64,000 bases of DNA, taken from the NCBI GenBank assembly GCA_936432065.2, contig OW386289.2, positions 87,665,736 to 87,729,735 on the forward strand. The letters run 5' to 3'. The position numbers and the translations under genes were made by a program. Below are positions 51,675-63,887 of the stretch, in pieces. This DNA comes from Rutpela maculata. Its lineage: Eukaryota > Arthropoda > Insecta > Coleoptera > Cerambycidae. Under the pieces are notes generated by a model. The model did no database searches, was not told where the DNA came from, and worked only from the letters and a program-made list of their open reading frames with translations. Numbering within the stretch: position 1 is the first letter of the stretch; each line of letters begins with the position of its first letter.

Positions 51675-53700
51675 AAATAAATGATGGTCTTTGATATTCT
51701 AAATGTATGTTGGAGTATCAAAATTTCGATTCAACTATGTTGCATATTACACAATTTGGCAGCTGCGCAACGCGGCTTATAGCGCTGCTGCAATGCCGAA
51801 ATATTTATCATGTGTTTTTGTATTTGTGTGCCTACTGTGCCTTGTTATTATTAAATTATTAAAGAAGTAGTTTCTATATATTCAAACAATATAAATGTGG
51901 GAATTCTGAATGGAATGGTATATTAGGCACTTGAAGTATGCTTTTTGGTTTTTCTACCACTATTGAATAGTCCATTAATTATCGACACATTTTTGGACAA
52001 GTAATTGGGCTCATTACTTGGCCATGGGTAATAATTCATTATTCAATGAGCTAGGACCAATCACAAGACTTCATATACAGTAATGGCATTTTAAAATATA
52101 GAGTCGATGCCAACGCAATGTAGAAGAGAAGAGAAATAGACAAATAATATGCTGAAAAGAAACAGATTTAACCTACGCTGTTGCTGCTTTTCTCTTTAGC
52201 TACTTTTAGTCGTCGGCGGAACCCTTAACATGCTGAAGTGTCTGGCATCAGTGGCATCAATGTTAATATATCGCTTTCTATCACGTACATCATTTCACTC
52301 TATCTTATTATAGGAATCGACCCAAGATTTCTATATGCCACTAGTGTATATTACTCAACTGTTTTTGTGGAATAATCACAAAAGACGATTTAAAATTTAA
52401 AAACATCCATGTGCCATAAATCAATTCAATCTGTCATAATAAGTAGGTCATCGATTTCGCCGAAAGTAAAGAAATGCAATTCTTCCTCTTTCTATAATGA
52501 CATAGTATGACCCTTCAACTCATATATTAGAAAAGATCCGAACGTTTAAAGATTTCGTGTTTCGCCTTCTTTGCAAATTGCGAAAACGGGCGCCTTAACA
52601 CGGTTTTTGTCGAATAACTCGAAAAGTATCACTTCTAGTTAAAAAATGAAAATCTCCATCGAAATTTTCATAAACAGAGGAATAATTTTCTGTTTTTAAA
52701 ATCGCCGTAACTTTTTGTTCTTTCGGAGATATGGAAGTTTAAAAATGGCGTCAAACGTTTTTAAGTCGAAATATTACTTTAAAAGTTAAATATTTCAGAA
52801 ACTGTGGCACTATGGCGCCAAAAATATTAAGAAACCAAATTAAAGATTATCGATTAATCTAAAAGTCCCCTTTTAATTTTTTCTCTGCTTAAAAAGTAAA
52901 GAAGTTACAATGTGCGTCTTCGCATTTTTTCCTAAAAATCTCGCCATTTGTCACAATTATTACACTCAGAGAAAAAACATTGTAAAATTAAAAAAATCAC
53001 TAGTGTTTGAAAATAAATCAAATATATTTTTTCCTCATTAGTGTTTCTAGTTAATTCAAAAAGACAACATATGGTTTTGTGAAGCGTTTTCAAAACAAAA
53101 GTGCCTAATGATGATATAAATATTTGACCCTTTTAAAATAACTGCATAATGTTCAATTGAATTTATCAGAAAAAATAATATAACTTTGTTTCAACTGTGC
53201 TGTTTTTTAAAAATGTTAACTATCGTATATACAGAACCAATGAGTTTCTTTAAAATGTAAACGTTCAACTTTTGTTTATGGATGAATTATTAATATAGTC
53301 AGGCAAGTAAAACAGTCATTTTAAATATTAAAGGAAAGGAAATTCTCTATATTTTGAAGGGTATATAGCAATAATTTGTTCAATATCAATATAAAAGTAA
53401 AAATATACAAACTTGATATGTTGAGTTTTGACGACTTGAATTCAATACATCAATATATTTATATTCAAGTAATTTCTTGTGCTTTTTAAAACGCCAAATT
53501 TCTCTGAGTGTATTTTCGGCAAATTTACCTATGTATTTCGATATGCTGAATACGCATCAGGTATCCGTTTAGCCCCGTTACCCACCAATTTTTAGTAAAC
53601 CGCGTTAAATGAGTTTTAGGTTATTTTCACGATTTACGAAAAAATGGTTGCCAACGGAGCTAAACTGATTCGTCTTGAGCACGTCGAAATACATATGTAT
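51675..53700. other. no gene seen
   Basis: About 2 kb of AT-rich sequence without recognisable frames. Probably old repeat; nothing could be assigned. Confidence 0.4.
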
Positions 53701-53711
53701 TTTAGTATTTT

Positions 53712-54190
53712 TACCCGGAATTAATTATTCCAAAGCTGAAAATTTCCAGGATTGTAGTTTTGGTCCAGGACAACACGTTTCAAAAAGTCCCCTATTCTCC
53801 TCCGTCGGCTTCCCTGTTTTTTCAGAACAACAAGGGCCTAAGTCGCAAAAATTGCAGAGCTGACTATAAAGTGCAACAGGAAGGTTGTTACTGGTCCGAT
53901 TTGGGCCAAAATGATCATAAAAGATTAGGAGAAGCATATCCGTTCATATTTTATATGTTCCATGCATATTTTCGTTCATAATTTTCCGTTCTAGTTCTGT
54001 CAACATTTCAAAAATTTAAAAAAATTAAGAATAAAACAGAAAACTTCCAAAATGGTGCCATTGCTGGTAAATGAAGACTCGGAGGGGAAAACGTACCGCT
54101 TTCCATTGGTATGTCTACCTTCTCTGTAGCGACACCCGTTACGGAGTTACGCCATTTTGACTGTCGCAGCGGTGACACTCGGACATTTAA
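53712..54190 (+). repeat. direct repeat, unit 1 of 2 (period 653 bp)
   Basis: GGAATTAATTATTCCAAAGC, ATTGTAGTTTTGGTCCAGGA, CGGCTTCCCTGTTTTTTCAG and GTTGTTACTGGTCCGATTTG recur 653 bp downstream at 54365..54845 with about 10 percent difference. Both copies have short open frames on both strands, none recognised. Confidence 0.7.
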
Positions 54191-54364
54191 GTGCATTCAT
54201 TGTTGCGTCTATCACGTCTAGTCTAAACAATCAAGAAGGCGCAAGACGAGCTATACCCTTACTTCTTTAACTTTGACAGTTCTCTAAGTATATGCGTTGG
54301 TTCATTGGTGCGGCAAAATTGAGTGATCTTAGTTAAGCCATGTAACACAGGAATTTTAGTTTTT

Positions 54365-54845
54365 GACCCGGAATTAATTATCGTAAAGCTGAAAATTTGC
54401 AGGATTGTAGTTTTGGTCCAGGACAACACATACCAAAAAGTCTCCTACTCTCCCCTGTCGGCTTCCCTGTTTTTGCGGAGCAACAAGGGCTTAAGTCGCA
54501 GAAATTGCAGGGCTGGCTATAAAGTGCAGCAAAAAGGTTGTTACTGGTCCGATTTGGGTCGAAATAATCATAAAATCTTCGGAGAAGCATATTCGTTCGT
54601 ATTTCATATGCTCCATGCATATTTCGTTCATAATTTTCCTTTCTAGTGCTGCCAAAACTTCAAAAATTGAAAAAAATTCGAAATGGCTCCATTGTGGGTA
54701 AATGAAGACTCGAAGAGGAAAACGTACCCGAATAAACATTTCTTTTCATACTTTGCCCTTTTCATTGGTATGTCTACCTTATCTGTAGCGTCGCCCATTA
54801 CGGAGCTACGCAACTTTGAGAGCCAGCGCGCGGTGGCCGCGCCCA
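54365..54845 (+). repeat. direct repeat, unit 2 of 2
   Basis: Second copy of the 53712..54190 unit, extended at the 3' side by a GC-rich stretch (CCAGCGCGCGGTGGCCGCGC near 54822). Confidence 0.7.
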
Positions 54846-54899
54846 CCATGTGCCCTGTGGAACTGCCCTGGCTGCGCTGATAAGACCAGTTGCGAATTC

Positions 54900-55390
54900 C
54901 TGTTTGTATATTATATTAAGAGAAAGATATGCTATACATCACACTTACCACAAAATAATTCGTCATCTTTTTCAATCTCTTTCAGGGGGTGAGAAAATTA
55001 TATCTTTTTATAAAAGAGGATCTCTTGAGGAAAAAATGAAGGCAGCCAAGTGGAGAGAAGGGAGTGTGTACACGAGTATATGCCATACATATTATAACAC
55101 TCCTTTCCACTGTTTTAAGCCTTTGTAAGGGCCTTTGTAAGAAAAACTGACTTAGATCTATACAATAGGATTTATTGAAAAAAAAAATGTAAAGCCAACA
55201 GTTTGTGCATCAATATGAAGGGAAAGATGTACTGTAGACTAGACTTATCAGAAAGTATCCCCTCACTTTTTTCAGTCCTCTTTAGAGAGTGAGAAAATCA
55301 TTTTCTTCTTTACAACAAAAATTACTGACAAAGTGGAGCAAAAGGAGTGGATATAACATATTGTATACCAGGCCTCCGTTGCATACATTT
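54900..55390. repeat. diverged direct repeat of about 180 bp
   Basis: The segment 54912..55110 (AGAGAAAGATATGCTATACA, TCAGGGGGTGAGAAAATTAT, AAGTGGAGAGAAGGGAGTGT) recurs in diverged form at 55222..55360 (GGGAAAGATGTACTGTAGAC, TTAGAGAGTGAGAAAATCAT). Confidence 0.5.
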
Positions 55391-55559
55391 CAATTCGTTA
55401 TTTGGTCATTTTTACACCTATTCCAATATCGATATTAGGTAATAAGGTTCAATAAACTGGGTGACGGTGAAATCTTATTTCATAATTTTTAACAACTTTT
55501 GCGGTTCAATTAAAAAAAAATCACCATTTTTAGTGGTCTCTATATTTAGTTTTTCATCA

Positions 55560-56330
55560 TCATCAATACGACGCTACAGCCCTTCGTGGGCCTTGGTCTC
55601 CTACAGAATATGCTTTCACGCATGACGGGCATTGGTGGAGTCACCTACCTCCATCCTCATGACGTGACCCGCCCATCGCAGACGGCCATTAATTTCCTTG
55701 ACTATGTCTAGTCCCAGACAGATCGAAGTTGTACCTTTTCCCCCACGTCTCGTTTTCTTCGATAGCCCCGTAGATTCTCCTTAGTACTTTCTTCTCAAAA
55801 CACCCCAAGATGGTCTCGTCACTCTTAGTGAGTGTCCATGTTTCGGAGCCGTACATTAACACCGGTCTTATTAGAGTTTTATAGAGCTTACACTTTGGGT
55901 TTCTGGAGATGTTATGGGATCTGAGTTGGGGGACGAGCCCGAAGTAGCATCTGTTGCCAAGGAGGACTTTACGTTTTATTTCGGCTGTTGTGTCATTATG
56001 AGTAGTTATCAAAGAGCCGAGGTACACAAACTCGCTAACCGATTCTATATTGTCGCCATCTATATCTTTAGGTTGCTAAGGTGGTGTATCACTTCTCTTA
56101 GTATTTCCGATGTTTCTAGCATGTACTTGGTTTCATTGATATTAATTACTAATGTCATTTCTTGTGCTGCCCCTTTTAATGTTCTGTGTACTTCTTTAAC
56201 TGCTGCCTCAGACCTGCCTTTGATATCGATGTCGTCCACATAGGCCAGGATTTGGATGGATTTATTGTATATTGTCCCCATTGTTGTTACAACTGACATT
56301 CATATAGTTTTCTATACAAAGTGAGGATGT
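55560..56330 (-). pseudogene. LINE reverse-transcriptase remnant (RTE/Craft-like)
   Basis: Minus-strand pieces: IYNKSIQILAYVDDIDIKGR (active-site box, about 56275..56215) and ETKYMLETS (56299..56060). After a frame change come YLGSLITTHNDTTAEIKRKV and RPVLMYGSETWTLTKSD (56027..55690). The order and wording are typical of LINE proteins with an AYADDIDI box. Broken in at least two places. Confidence 0.7.
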
Positions 56331-56649
56331 TCCAAGTTCCGATTCTCATATCCTTATTTCGTTTGCGCTGTCGTCGTTGTGAGTTCCGCCTGGCATCTAA
56401 TCCTTGAGTTTTCGTAACAGTACGTTTTTCCAGAAACGAGTTGTTAGCGCTTAACCCAACCCCCCTTTTGGAGGGCCATTTCTTTCAATCTAGTTAGCTC
56501 TGGCCCTATTTCCCACTGGGACTTATCAAATTTCATGTAAACTGCAAAAATATTGCAATTATCGCAGCTATATTGGATGTACCATTTTGAATTCTTAGAT
56601 TGTGATCAGATCCGTTATCAGCTACTCCTAAAACATCTAAGTACCAATT

Positions 56650-57314
56650 ACTTCCACGTCCAGTGGAAGTATAATAACGACAAAAAAATTTTTAAAAATT
56701 TTTATTGTCCAAATAGGCTTAAAATGTCATGAAACGTCGAGATTTTAAGTTTGAGCGGAAAAAAATTTCTGTCTATCTGTCTGTCGGTCTGTCTGTCTGT
56801 CGGTCTGTCTGTAACTTTTTTGGATCAAGTAAAAAATATTTTGAGGTTTCTGGTTATTGTACACACACTAAATCACATTTTTTTTCATCCCCTTTAATAA
56901 TGGGGTGGGGGTGGTAATGGGGGTGGCTAATGCCGAAATTTTTTTTGAGACCTTAGCTTATCTTGTCTATACTAAATATCAATTTTATGAACTCTTACCT
57001 GCTTGATTTACCTATTTACACCAAATTTACCCCAATTTACCCCCCAACCCTTCGACGGAACAAGATGAAAATATAATCTAGTTCTAGATCTCGTTAAAGT
57101 ACATATGTGTACGAAATTTCAAGTCAATATCTCAAACGGTTCCAGAGTAAACGTGCGCACAAAAAAAGACCGACAGACAGACCGACAGACAGAAGTTTTT
57201 TTTTCGCTCAAACTTGAAATCTCGACGTTTCATGACATTCTAAGCCTATTTGAACAATAAAAATTTTTAAAAAATTTTTTGTCGTTACTATACTTCCACT
57301 GGATGTGGAAGTAA
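56650..57314. repeat. microsatellite-cored repeat, copy 7 (head-to-head chimera)
   Basis: 56650..56822 is the family 3' end in minus orientation (hairpin, GTCT core, CTGTAACTTTT). It switches at about 56822 to a plus-orientation copy that runs to its own hairpin end at about 57312. Both ends of the composite are therefore the same family terminus. Confidence 0.7.
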
Positions 57315-59036
57315 AAGTATATAATAAAGCTGAAAATGGTTTGAAAATCATAAAAAATTGGTTAGATAATAATCTTCTAAGTTTAAATGTACAAAAAACT
57401 ACATTTCCATATTATCTGTAGATCAACCAGAAACCAACCAAATTGTTGCCCATAAATTGTCGTGTAAAAATACTTTAAATTGTATTTCCGATAAAGTTAC
57501 GAGGGTTACTGAAATCAAATATTTAGGGTTAATGGTTCATCAACACTTAAGATGGAATGTACAAGCAATGTATCTCGAAAAAAAACTTAGAAGATTAATG
57601 TAAGTTTTATCAGCTAAGACACATACTAAACAAAAAAATCTAGTAATTATATACAAAGCCCTGGTTGAGTCAATGTTAAGATATTGCATAACAGTTTGGG
57701 GTGGTTTATACAAAAATGCCTTAAAAATCTTCAGGTCGTACAAAATACAATAATAAAAACCGCTGCCTAAGGAATCACTACTTCCACATCCAGATTCTCT
57801 ATCCACGTCACACACAATGAAAAAATTTTGTATGTGGAAATAATTGTTTATGGAACTTTAATAATATAATATTTGAAATCCTCTACCCCAAAAACCCATA
57901 AAACGATACCCCACATCGGTAGTGGCGTGGGAGTGGTGATGGGGGGGTGGTAGTGGGGGTGGATGAGTTAAAAAAATATTTTGAGGTTTATGGTTCTTGT
58001 ACATACACTAAATCACAATTTTTTTTCATCCTCTTTATTAATGGGGTGGGGGGTGGTAATGGGGGTGGTTAATGCCAAAAAAAATTTTGAGACCTTAGCT
58101 TCTCTTGTATATACGAAATACCCATTTTATGGACTCTTATCTGCTTAATTTACCTATTTACCCCAATTTACCCCCCAACTCTTCGACGGAACAAGATGAA
58201 AATATAATCTAGTTCCAGATCTTGTTAAAGTACATACGTGTACCAAATTTCAAGTCAATATCTTAAACGGTTCCAGAGTAAACGTGCGCACAAAAAAGTT
58301 ACAGTCAGACCGACAGACCGACAGACAGAAATTTTTTTTTCGCTCAAACTTAAAATCTCGACGTTTCATGACATTTTAAACCTATTTGAACAAATATTTT
58401 TTTGTCCTATACTGTCACTGGATGTGGAAGTAAAATTATATTTAAAAATAATCAGAGGTAGTCAACAGAACTCTTATACACAGAAACAGGTTTATTTAAT
58501 ATAAGATTTCTTTACACTTTTCAAACCATTCGATGCATGGTAAATGCATGTCAAATAGATATCCAAATGGATATACCATACAACACCAGAGCAGTCTCCA
58601 ACCAAAATATAATAAGAATTCCTGCAATGCATAAGTCTCATACCCAGCGATATATAAATTTCCTTGGCCCCAAACTATATAATCTCCTACCAGTTAATTT
58701 AAAACACATTAAAAAAAAATCTAAATTTAAGACAACTTTACGAACTTATCTTCAGAAAAATCATCATATATTTGAAAGTATTTTAACTAATGAACGTTAC
58801 ACCCAATAAATATTTCTCTTCTCCTCCTCAATAACAAAATTACTGTTGAGAATAGAATAGAATAGAATTACGTTAAGAACTTACCTATATATAATTACAT
58901 ATTAAATATTTGTATACAAAATATAATATTCATCTCAAATACAGGCCTCACAGCTTAGATGAGATGTTATTATTTGTTTATAAATTGTAACTGTAATTTT
59001 CTTGAAATAAATTGAATTGAATTGAATTGAATTAAA
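57315..59036 (+). pseudogene. LINE remnant interrupted by a repeat insertion
   Basis: 57330..57757 reads KNWLDNNLLSLNVQKT, TEIKYLGLMVHQHLRWN and IYKALVESMLRYCITVWGG. After the repeat copy at 57757..58436 the frame resumes with PYNTRAVSNQNIIRIPAMHK and INFLGPKLYNLLPVNLKHIK, the standard C-terminus of Jockey/CR1-type LINEs. It ends in AAATAAATTGAATTGAATTG, a TTGAA tail at 59008..59036. Confidence 0.75.
57757..58436 (+). repeat. microsatellite-cored repeat, copy 8
   Basis: Full-length plus-orientation copy with a very short core (GTCAGACCGACAGACCGACA). Inserted within a LINE reading frame. Confidence 0.75.
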
Positions 59037-60200
59037 ATCCCCACCAATTAAGGTGGTATCTTTTCAGAGTTTTTATTGGTTTCAGTTACAAAAGAAATCC
59101 CTAATCACTCAGGTTGATGTTCTTTTATCATAATAAGGTGATTTAGTCAATTCAGATGAATATTTCTCATCCGTGAATATTTCTCACACTTTTAGAGTTG
59201 GGGTGCATATCATTATCCAGAAAAATATTACTTGTTTTTTATATTAAAAAAAATCTTTAATTATTTAAATGACTATTGGCGAGGAAGGTTGAAGGGGTGA
59301 ATTTATTTCTTTACTTCTTTTTCTACATAGTTATCGAAACTTAGTATTTTAAGAGAATTTCCTGCAAAAAAGAATAACCTCTTGTAGTTCTAATTCTAGT
59401 GGCAAGTTCTAATATCAATTCCAATGTCAGCCCCAGATAGCACCCCAAAATTAGTAAAAAAAGAAATGACTTCCACACTTTACCACGGATAGGCCAATAA
59501 AGCCCTTTTTTAACATTGTTCTTTCTCAATTCGTGTTCGGCGGCTCAAAATACATGGGAAAATGGTATTCGGACCTCTGGAAAAAAAAACATATTTCTTT
59601 TGTGTGCCTTCCACAATTAATATTACGAGTTCGACTTCTATTTCTAAGAAAACCTATTATATTTCTATTATCAAACAAATGAAATATATGCAAGCTTTCA
59701 AATTAAAACACCACGTGAAATTACGCACATGCATAAAGCAACTGTCATTCAGGTATCGCATTAAAAGTTTGTCCCACCAACGTCCACTATTTTTGTCGAG
59801 TAGTGTATTAATTCCATATCAATTGACATACTCTCATATCGTCGAGATATCTTCAGTATACTATACCATTCATAAGAAAAACATTTCCTTGCTTAGAATT
59901 ATAACTCCATTTCAAAAATTAAATATTAAATTTCGATCATTACCTACTCGCGTCACGTCAAAATTGTTGCTCTAGGTCTTTTTTGCTGAGCAAAATAAAA
60001 TAACTTCTTAACCCATTAATGTGGATTAAATTGAGCGTAGAATTTCAAAATTGTGGTGGAAATGGGCTTTGCTGGAGGGGGTCTATCCGAAGTGTTATAT
60101 AGCGGCTTCATTTACCAGCTAGCGCTTCTACAGTTTAAGTTTGTGAAGTTCTCTCACGCATTTCAGTTTTCCTAGTTTAAGCACGCGTCTGCCGGCATGA
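59037..60200. other. no gene seen
   Basis: AT-rich. It holds a 137-codon frame at 59562..59975 starting at a TTG- or ATG-like codon with no recognisable motif; I treat it as chance. Confidence 0.35.
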
Positions 60201-60203
60201 CCG

Positions 60204-60300
60204 TATAAATAATCTGTCCGTGTGTGTTTTTTTAGTGTTGTGATTTTTTAGTTTCTTTTTTCACTACAATGACTTCTGGCGTAAAGCAGACTGTTATCAA
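60204..60300 (+). other. possible promoter and first coding exon
   Basis: A TATAAAT box (60204..60210) is followed 59 nt later by ATG (60269) and an open frame MTSGVKQTVI that ends at a canonical donor, CAA|GTAAGTGATT (60301). No downstream exon was recognised in the next 3.7 kb. It could be the start of a host or transposon gene continuing beyond, or coincidence. Confidence 0.3.
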
Positions 60301-61071
60301 GTAAGTGATTAAATAAAAAATATATTACAAAAAAAATATACGATGCAAAACATACAAATGTAAACATGGTGAAAATACTAAATAAACCTCGTGTGGATAA
60401 ACTAATTCGAATATATACATAATATTATAATAATAATAATAGTGCTCTAAATAATTTATACCTGCATAGCAACTTATAAATATGTAATATTGTAAATTAA
60501 TCGTATAATAAAGTGACATTATTTGCTAATTTGAGGGCTGTTCCCCCATGTAACCCCGAAATGTACGCACAGTAAAACAGTACAAAACATATACAGTATG
60601 TGCCTGTATTAAGTTTTCAAAATGGAAATATTTTTTGTTTTTACTTTTACAAAAAAATACCAAACGAATAGAAATTTTTGCTCGACTTAAAATGAAGTCT
60701 GTAATTGAAACTTTAATATTAACACAGTGTGTTCTTAAAATCGGGAAATAAAGCAAAATAACGAAAAAACGAATTCAAGAATATTTCAAATTACTCGATT
60801 ATTCCAGCACCTCTTTCAGCATATAATTCAGTCCTATGTCGTAGCTCCTTTTAATTATTAGTGATCTCTTGAATTGTTGAGGATGCAATAGCATCTCTTA
60901 TCCGATTTTTTAATATTACCACATTATTAATATAAAATAGGATAATTTATTCACCATTAAAAGTACAGAGTACAAAGTAGGTTTGGTCAGTACAAAAAAA
61001 AGTGATATAAATAAACGCAATTCAGTTAATATATACATACACATATATTCAAAACGTATAAAAACACATAA

Positions 61072-61835
61072 AAAACCGCTGACCAAGGAATCACTACTTC
61101 CACATTCCAGATTTTTTATCCAAGTCACTCACAACGAAAAAATTTTGTATGTGGAAATAATTGTTTATGGAACTTTAATAATATAATATTTGAAATCCTC
61201 TACCCCAAAAACCCATAATACGATATCCCACATCGGTAGCGGGGTGGGGGTGGTGATAGGAGGTGGTAGTGGATGAAGTAAAAAAACATTTTGAGCTGTC
61301 TGTCTGTCTGTAACTTTTTTTGTGCGCACGTTTACTCTGGAACCGTTTGAGATATTGACTTGAAATTTGGTACACGTATGTACTTTAACGAGATAGAGAA
61401 TTAGATTATATTTTCATCTTGTTCCGTCGAAGGGTTGGGGGGTAAATTGGGGTAAATTTGGGAAAAATAGGTAAATCAAGCAGGTAAGAGTCCATAAAAT
61501 TGGTATTTAGTATATACAAAAGAAGCTAAGGTCTCAAGGTCTCAAAAAACATTTTGGCATTAGCCACCCCCACTCCCCATTATTAAAGGGGATGAAAAAA
61601 ATTGTGATTTAGTATGTGTACAAGAACCAGTAACCTTAAAATGTTTTTTACTACCACCCCCTCTACCGATGTGGGATATCGTTTTATGGGTTTTTGGGGT
61701 AGAGGATTTCAAATATTATTTTATTAAAGTTCCATAAACAATGATTTCCACATACAAAATTTTTTCGTTGTGAGTGACTTGGATAAAAAAATCTGGATGT
61801 GGAAGTAGTGATTTCTTGGGCAGTGGTTTTTTGCA
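61072..61835. repeat. microsatellite-cored repeat, copy 9 (tail-to-tail chimera)
   Basis: 61072..61294 is the family 5' part in plus orientation. At about 61295 it switches to CTGTCTGTCTGTAACTTTTT, a minus-orientation copy that runs to the same 5' terminus at about 61835. Both outer ends are family 5' ends, the reciprocal of copy 7. Confidence 0.7.
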
Positions 61836-61899
61836 TGGTATTAGGTAAGTTTTCCTTGTAAACAATTTGTTTTAAACGCCCCTACAAATAAAAGTCTAC

Positions 61900-62180
61900 A
61901 ATTGCACAAGTCAATCTAATTATCTCAAAATTTGCGATTTAGTCAGTTAACAACAATATTAGAATAACGGTCTGGACAGCCATCCTGTTGAAAATACATT
62001 GGTTGCCGGTTAACAAGAGGCAAAACAATTAAACCATTGCAGAGAAAATGTCTCAACATATCCAGGTATATATGTGTGTTACATATATGGGCCTATTGTT
62101 CCGTGATAAGTAACAGCACACCACACGTTTACTTTAACAAAATAATGGCGATGATTCAAAATTCTAAAATAAGGATTAGT
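61900..62180 (-). pseudogene. Tc1/mariner-like transposase fragment
   Basis: Minus-strand VNVWCAVTYHGTIGPY followed after stops by QPMYFQQDGCPDRYS. This is the block with the second catalytic Asp (FQQDG) in mariner-type transposases. No flanking terminal repeats recognised. Confidence 0.6.
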
Positions 62181-63886
62181 ATCACTTCAACATACAACAT
62201 GTAGGGATGTTGTTACCCACCGGCGGCACTTTATTTTCTTAATACCTAATCCTAATTAAAAAAAAATTTTTTTTCTTGATCCAAACATTTCTTTGATGAG
62301 CGGGGGGGAGAAATCCGAAAAGAAATTTTTTTGATCGCCGCCCTGGGCACTCGCCCAGTGTGCCCAGTGGTAAAACCGCCAATGGTTGTTACTTTATATA
62401 AAAACATATTATGTTGAAAATTTGTGTTTGTCATTATTTCATTGCCCATCCATGAAGAAAAAAAAGATACGTTTACCATAATCTCCTAGCCACAAATGAT
62501 TAAAAATGAGTTTATAGGCATATATTTTATGTTCCTTCAAAATCCTTCAATGTGATTTGTTGATACCCTATCTGAGGCGACCGTCTCCTCATGGATAGTT
62601 TTGGATTATATTCTACTGAATTCAAAACTAACAGAGAAGCAACATCTTCGTCTTGTACTATCTTCTTTTTCTTTAAATTAATTACGGAATCAGTTTTTTT
62701 AAAGATTTTTGACCACCTTTCTAACACCATTACGGGGAACATATCACCAGGAAACTTCTCGTTAAATTCTTCTTTAGCGGCAATTTTTATCCCCTCTACC
62801 ATAATATATTTTTTGTAACAGCGTTAACATTTTTGGAAAAAAACACATTTTTAAATTATTTCTAACATTAAACTATAATTTGACATTGTCAAGCCAACGG
62901 CATCTACTGTAAAAGTTCATAAAAGTGCGAGAAAAAATTGATTTTGTGAAGTCAATGTATTAATATTGAAATTTTTATTAAAGGCTTATCCATTTTAAAC
63001 AAAGCAAACTTTTTATTTCTTGGGCATTTTTTTTGTAAAATTAAGAATAAAATTTTTGCTGATGTCTCCAACTTGAAGAACAGTCAGTATTGAATTTTAA
63101 ATACAGATTTGTCCGTTTTATATCAAAAGTTTTTATTCCTTTAGCATTCTTTGTAAAATTGAATACAAAATTGTTTTGCTCTATTTTCTTATTTTAAGAA
63201 CATTGTATCAATATTCAAGTGATAATTACATATTTGTCTGTTTTAAATCTTTATTCCTTTGGCATTTTTTTGTTAAATTTAAAATAAAAAGATTTCCCTC
63301 TTGTAAGCGCAATGCATGGACATACTGTATAATGAAAAATACAGTCAGCAGAAGGATTTAGCTGTAAATGGAAAAAACTAATATAAAGAATGAACATAAA
63401 ATAATAGTTATTATTATTCAGGATTTGAAAATAATAAACATAGTAAATTATCACTGGACCAACTACATAATTTAATTTAATATTCAGTTTGCATATATTT
63501 TTAGTAATGACTTAAATTTTATAAGGGGTCAAAATATTAGCGATGTACGAGTGCAACAATCATTAGGATTAAGAAATGCATTGAGTTCTCTACCAGTATT
63601 TTTATACAACTCGAGGAACTACCTTAGATGCAGTTATTATTATTTATATAATTTTTATTTGTTTGATATTAAGCATACTTTTAAAAATGTTAACGCATTG
63701 AATGTTTAAGTAAATACTCATATAACCTTGGCCTATTGGTATTACCATAATTAGAATAGATTTTCCTATACAATACAAAACATCGCAAAAAAAATTAATT
63801 GATAGGCAATAATTTTCTGAACTACCAAATATCCATTTTATCAAAATCTGTTTATTGGATACATCCGGATGCTTATAAACATTATA
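62181..63886. other. no gene seen
   Basis: AT-rich. A 91-codon minus frame at 62527..62802 (MVEGIKIAAKEEFNEKFPGD) is unassigned. 62990..63290 contains three diverged copies of a block around TTTGTAAAATT...ATAAAA...TTTGTC, spaced about 120 bp. Confidence 0.35.
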
Positions 63887-63887
63887 C

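Noticed and set aside
59562..59975. 137-codon frame
   Set aside because: Low-information composition, no motif, no neighbours; treated as chance in AT-rich DNA.
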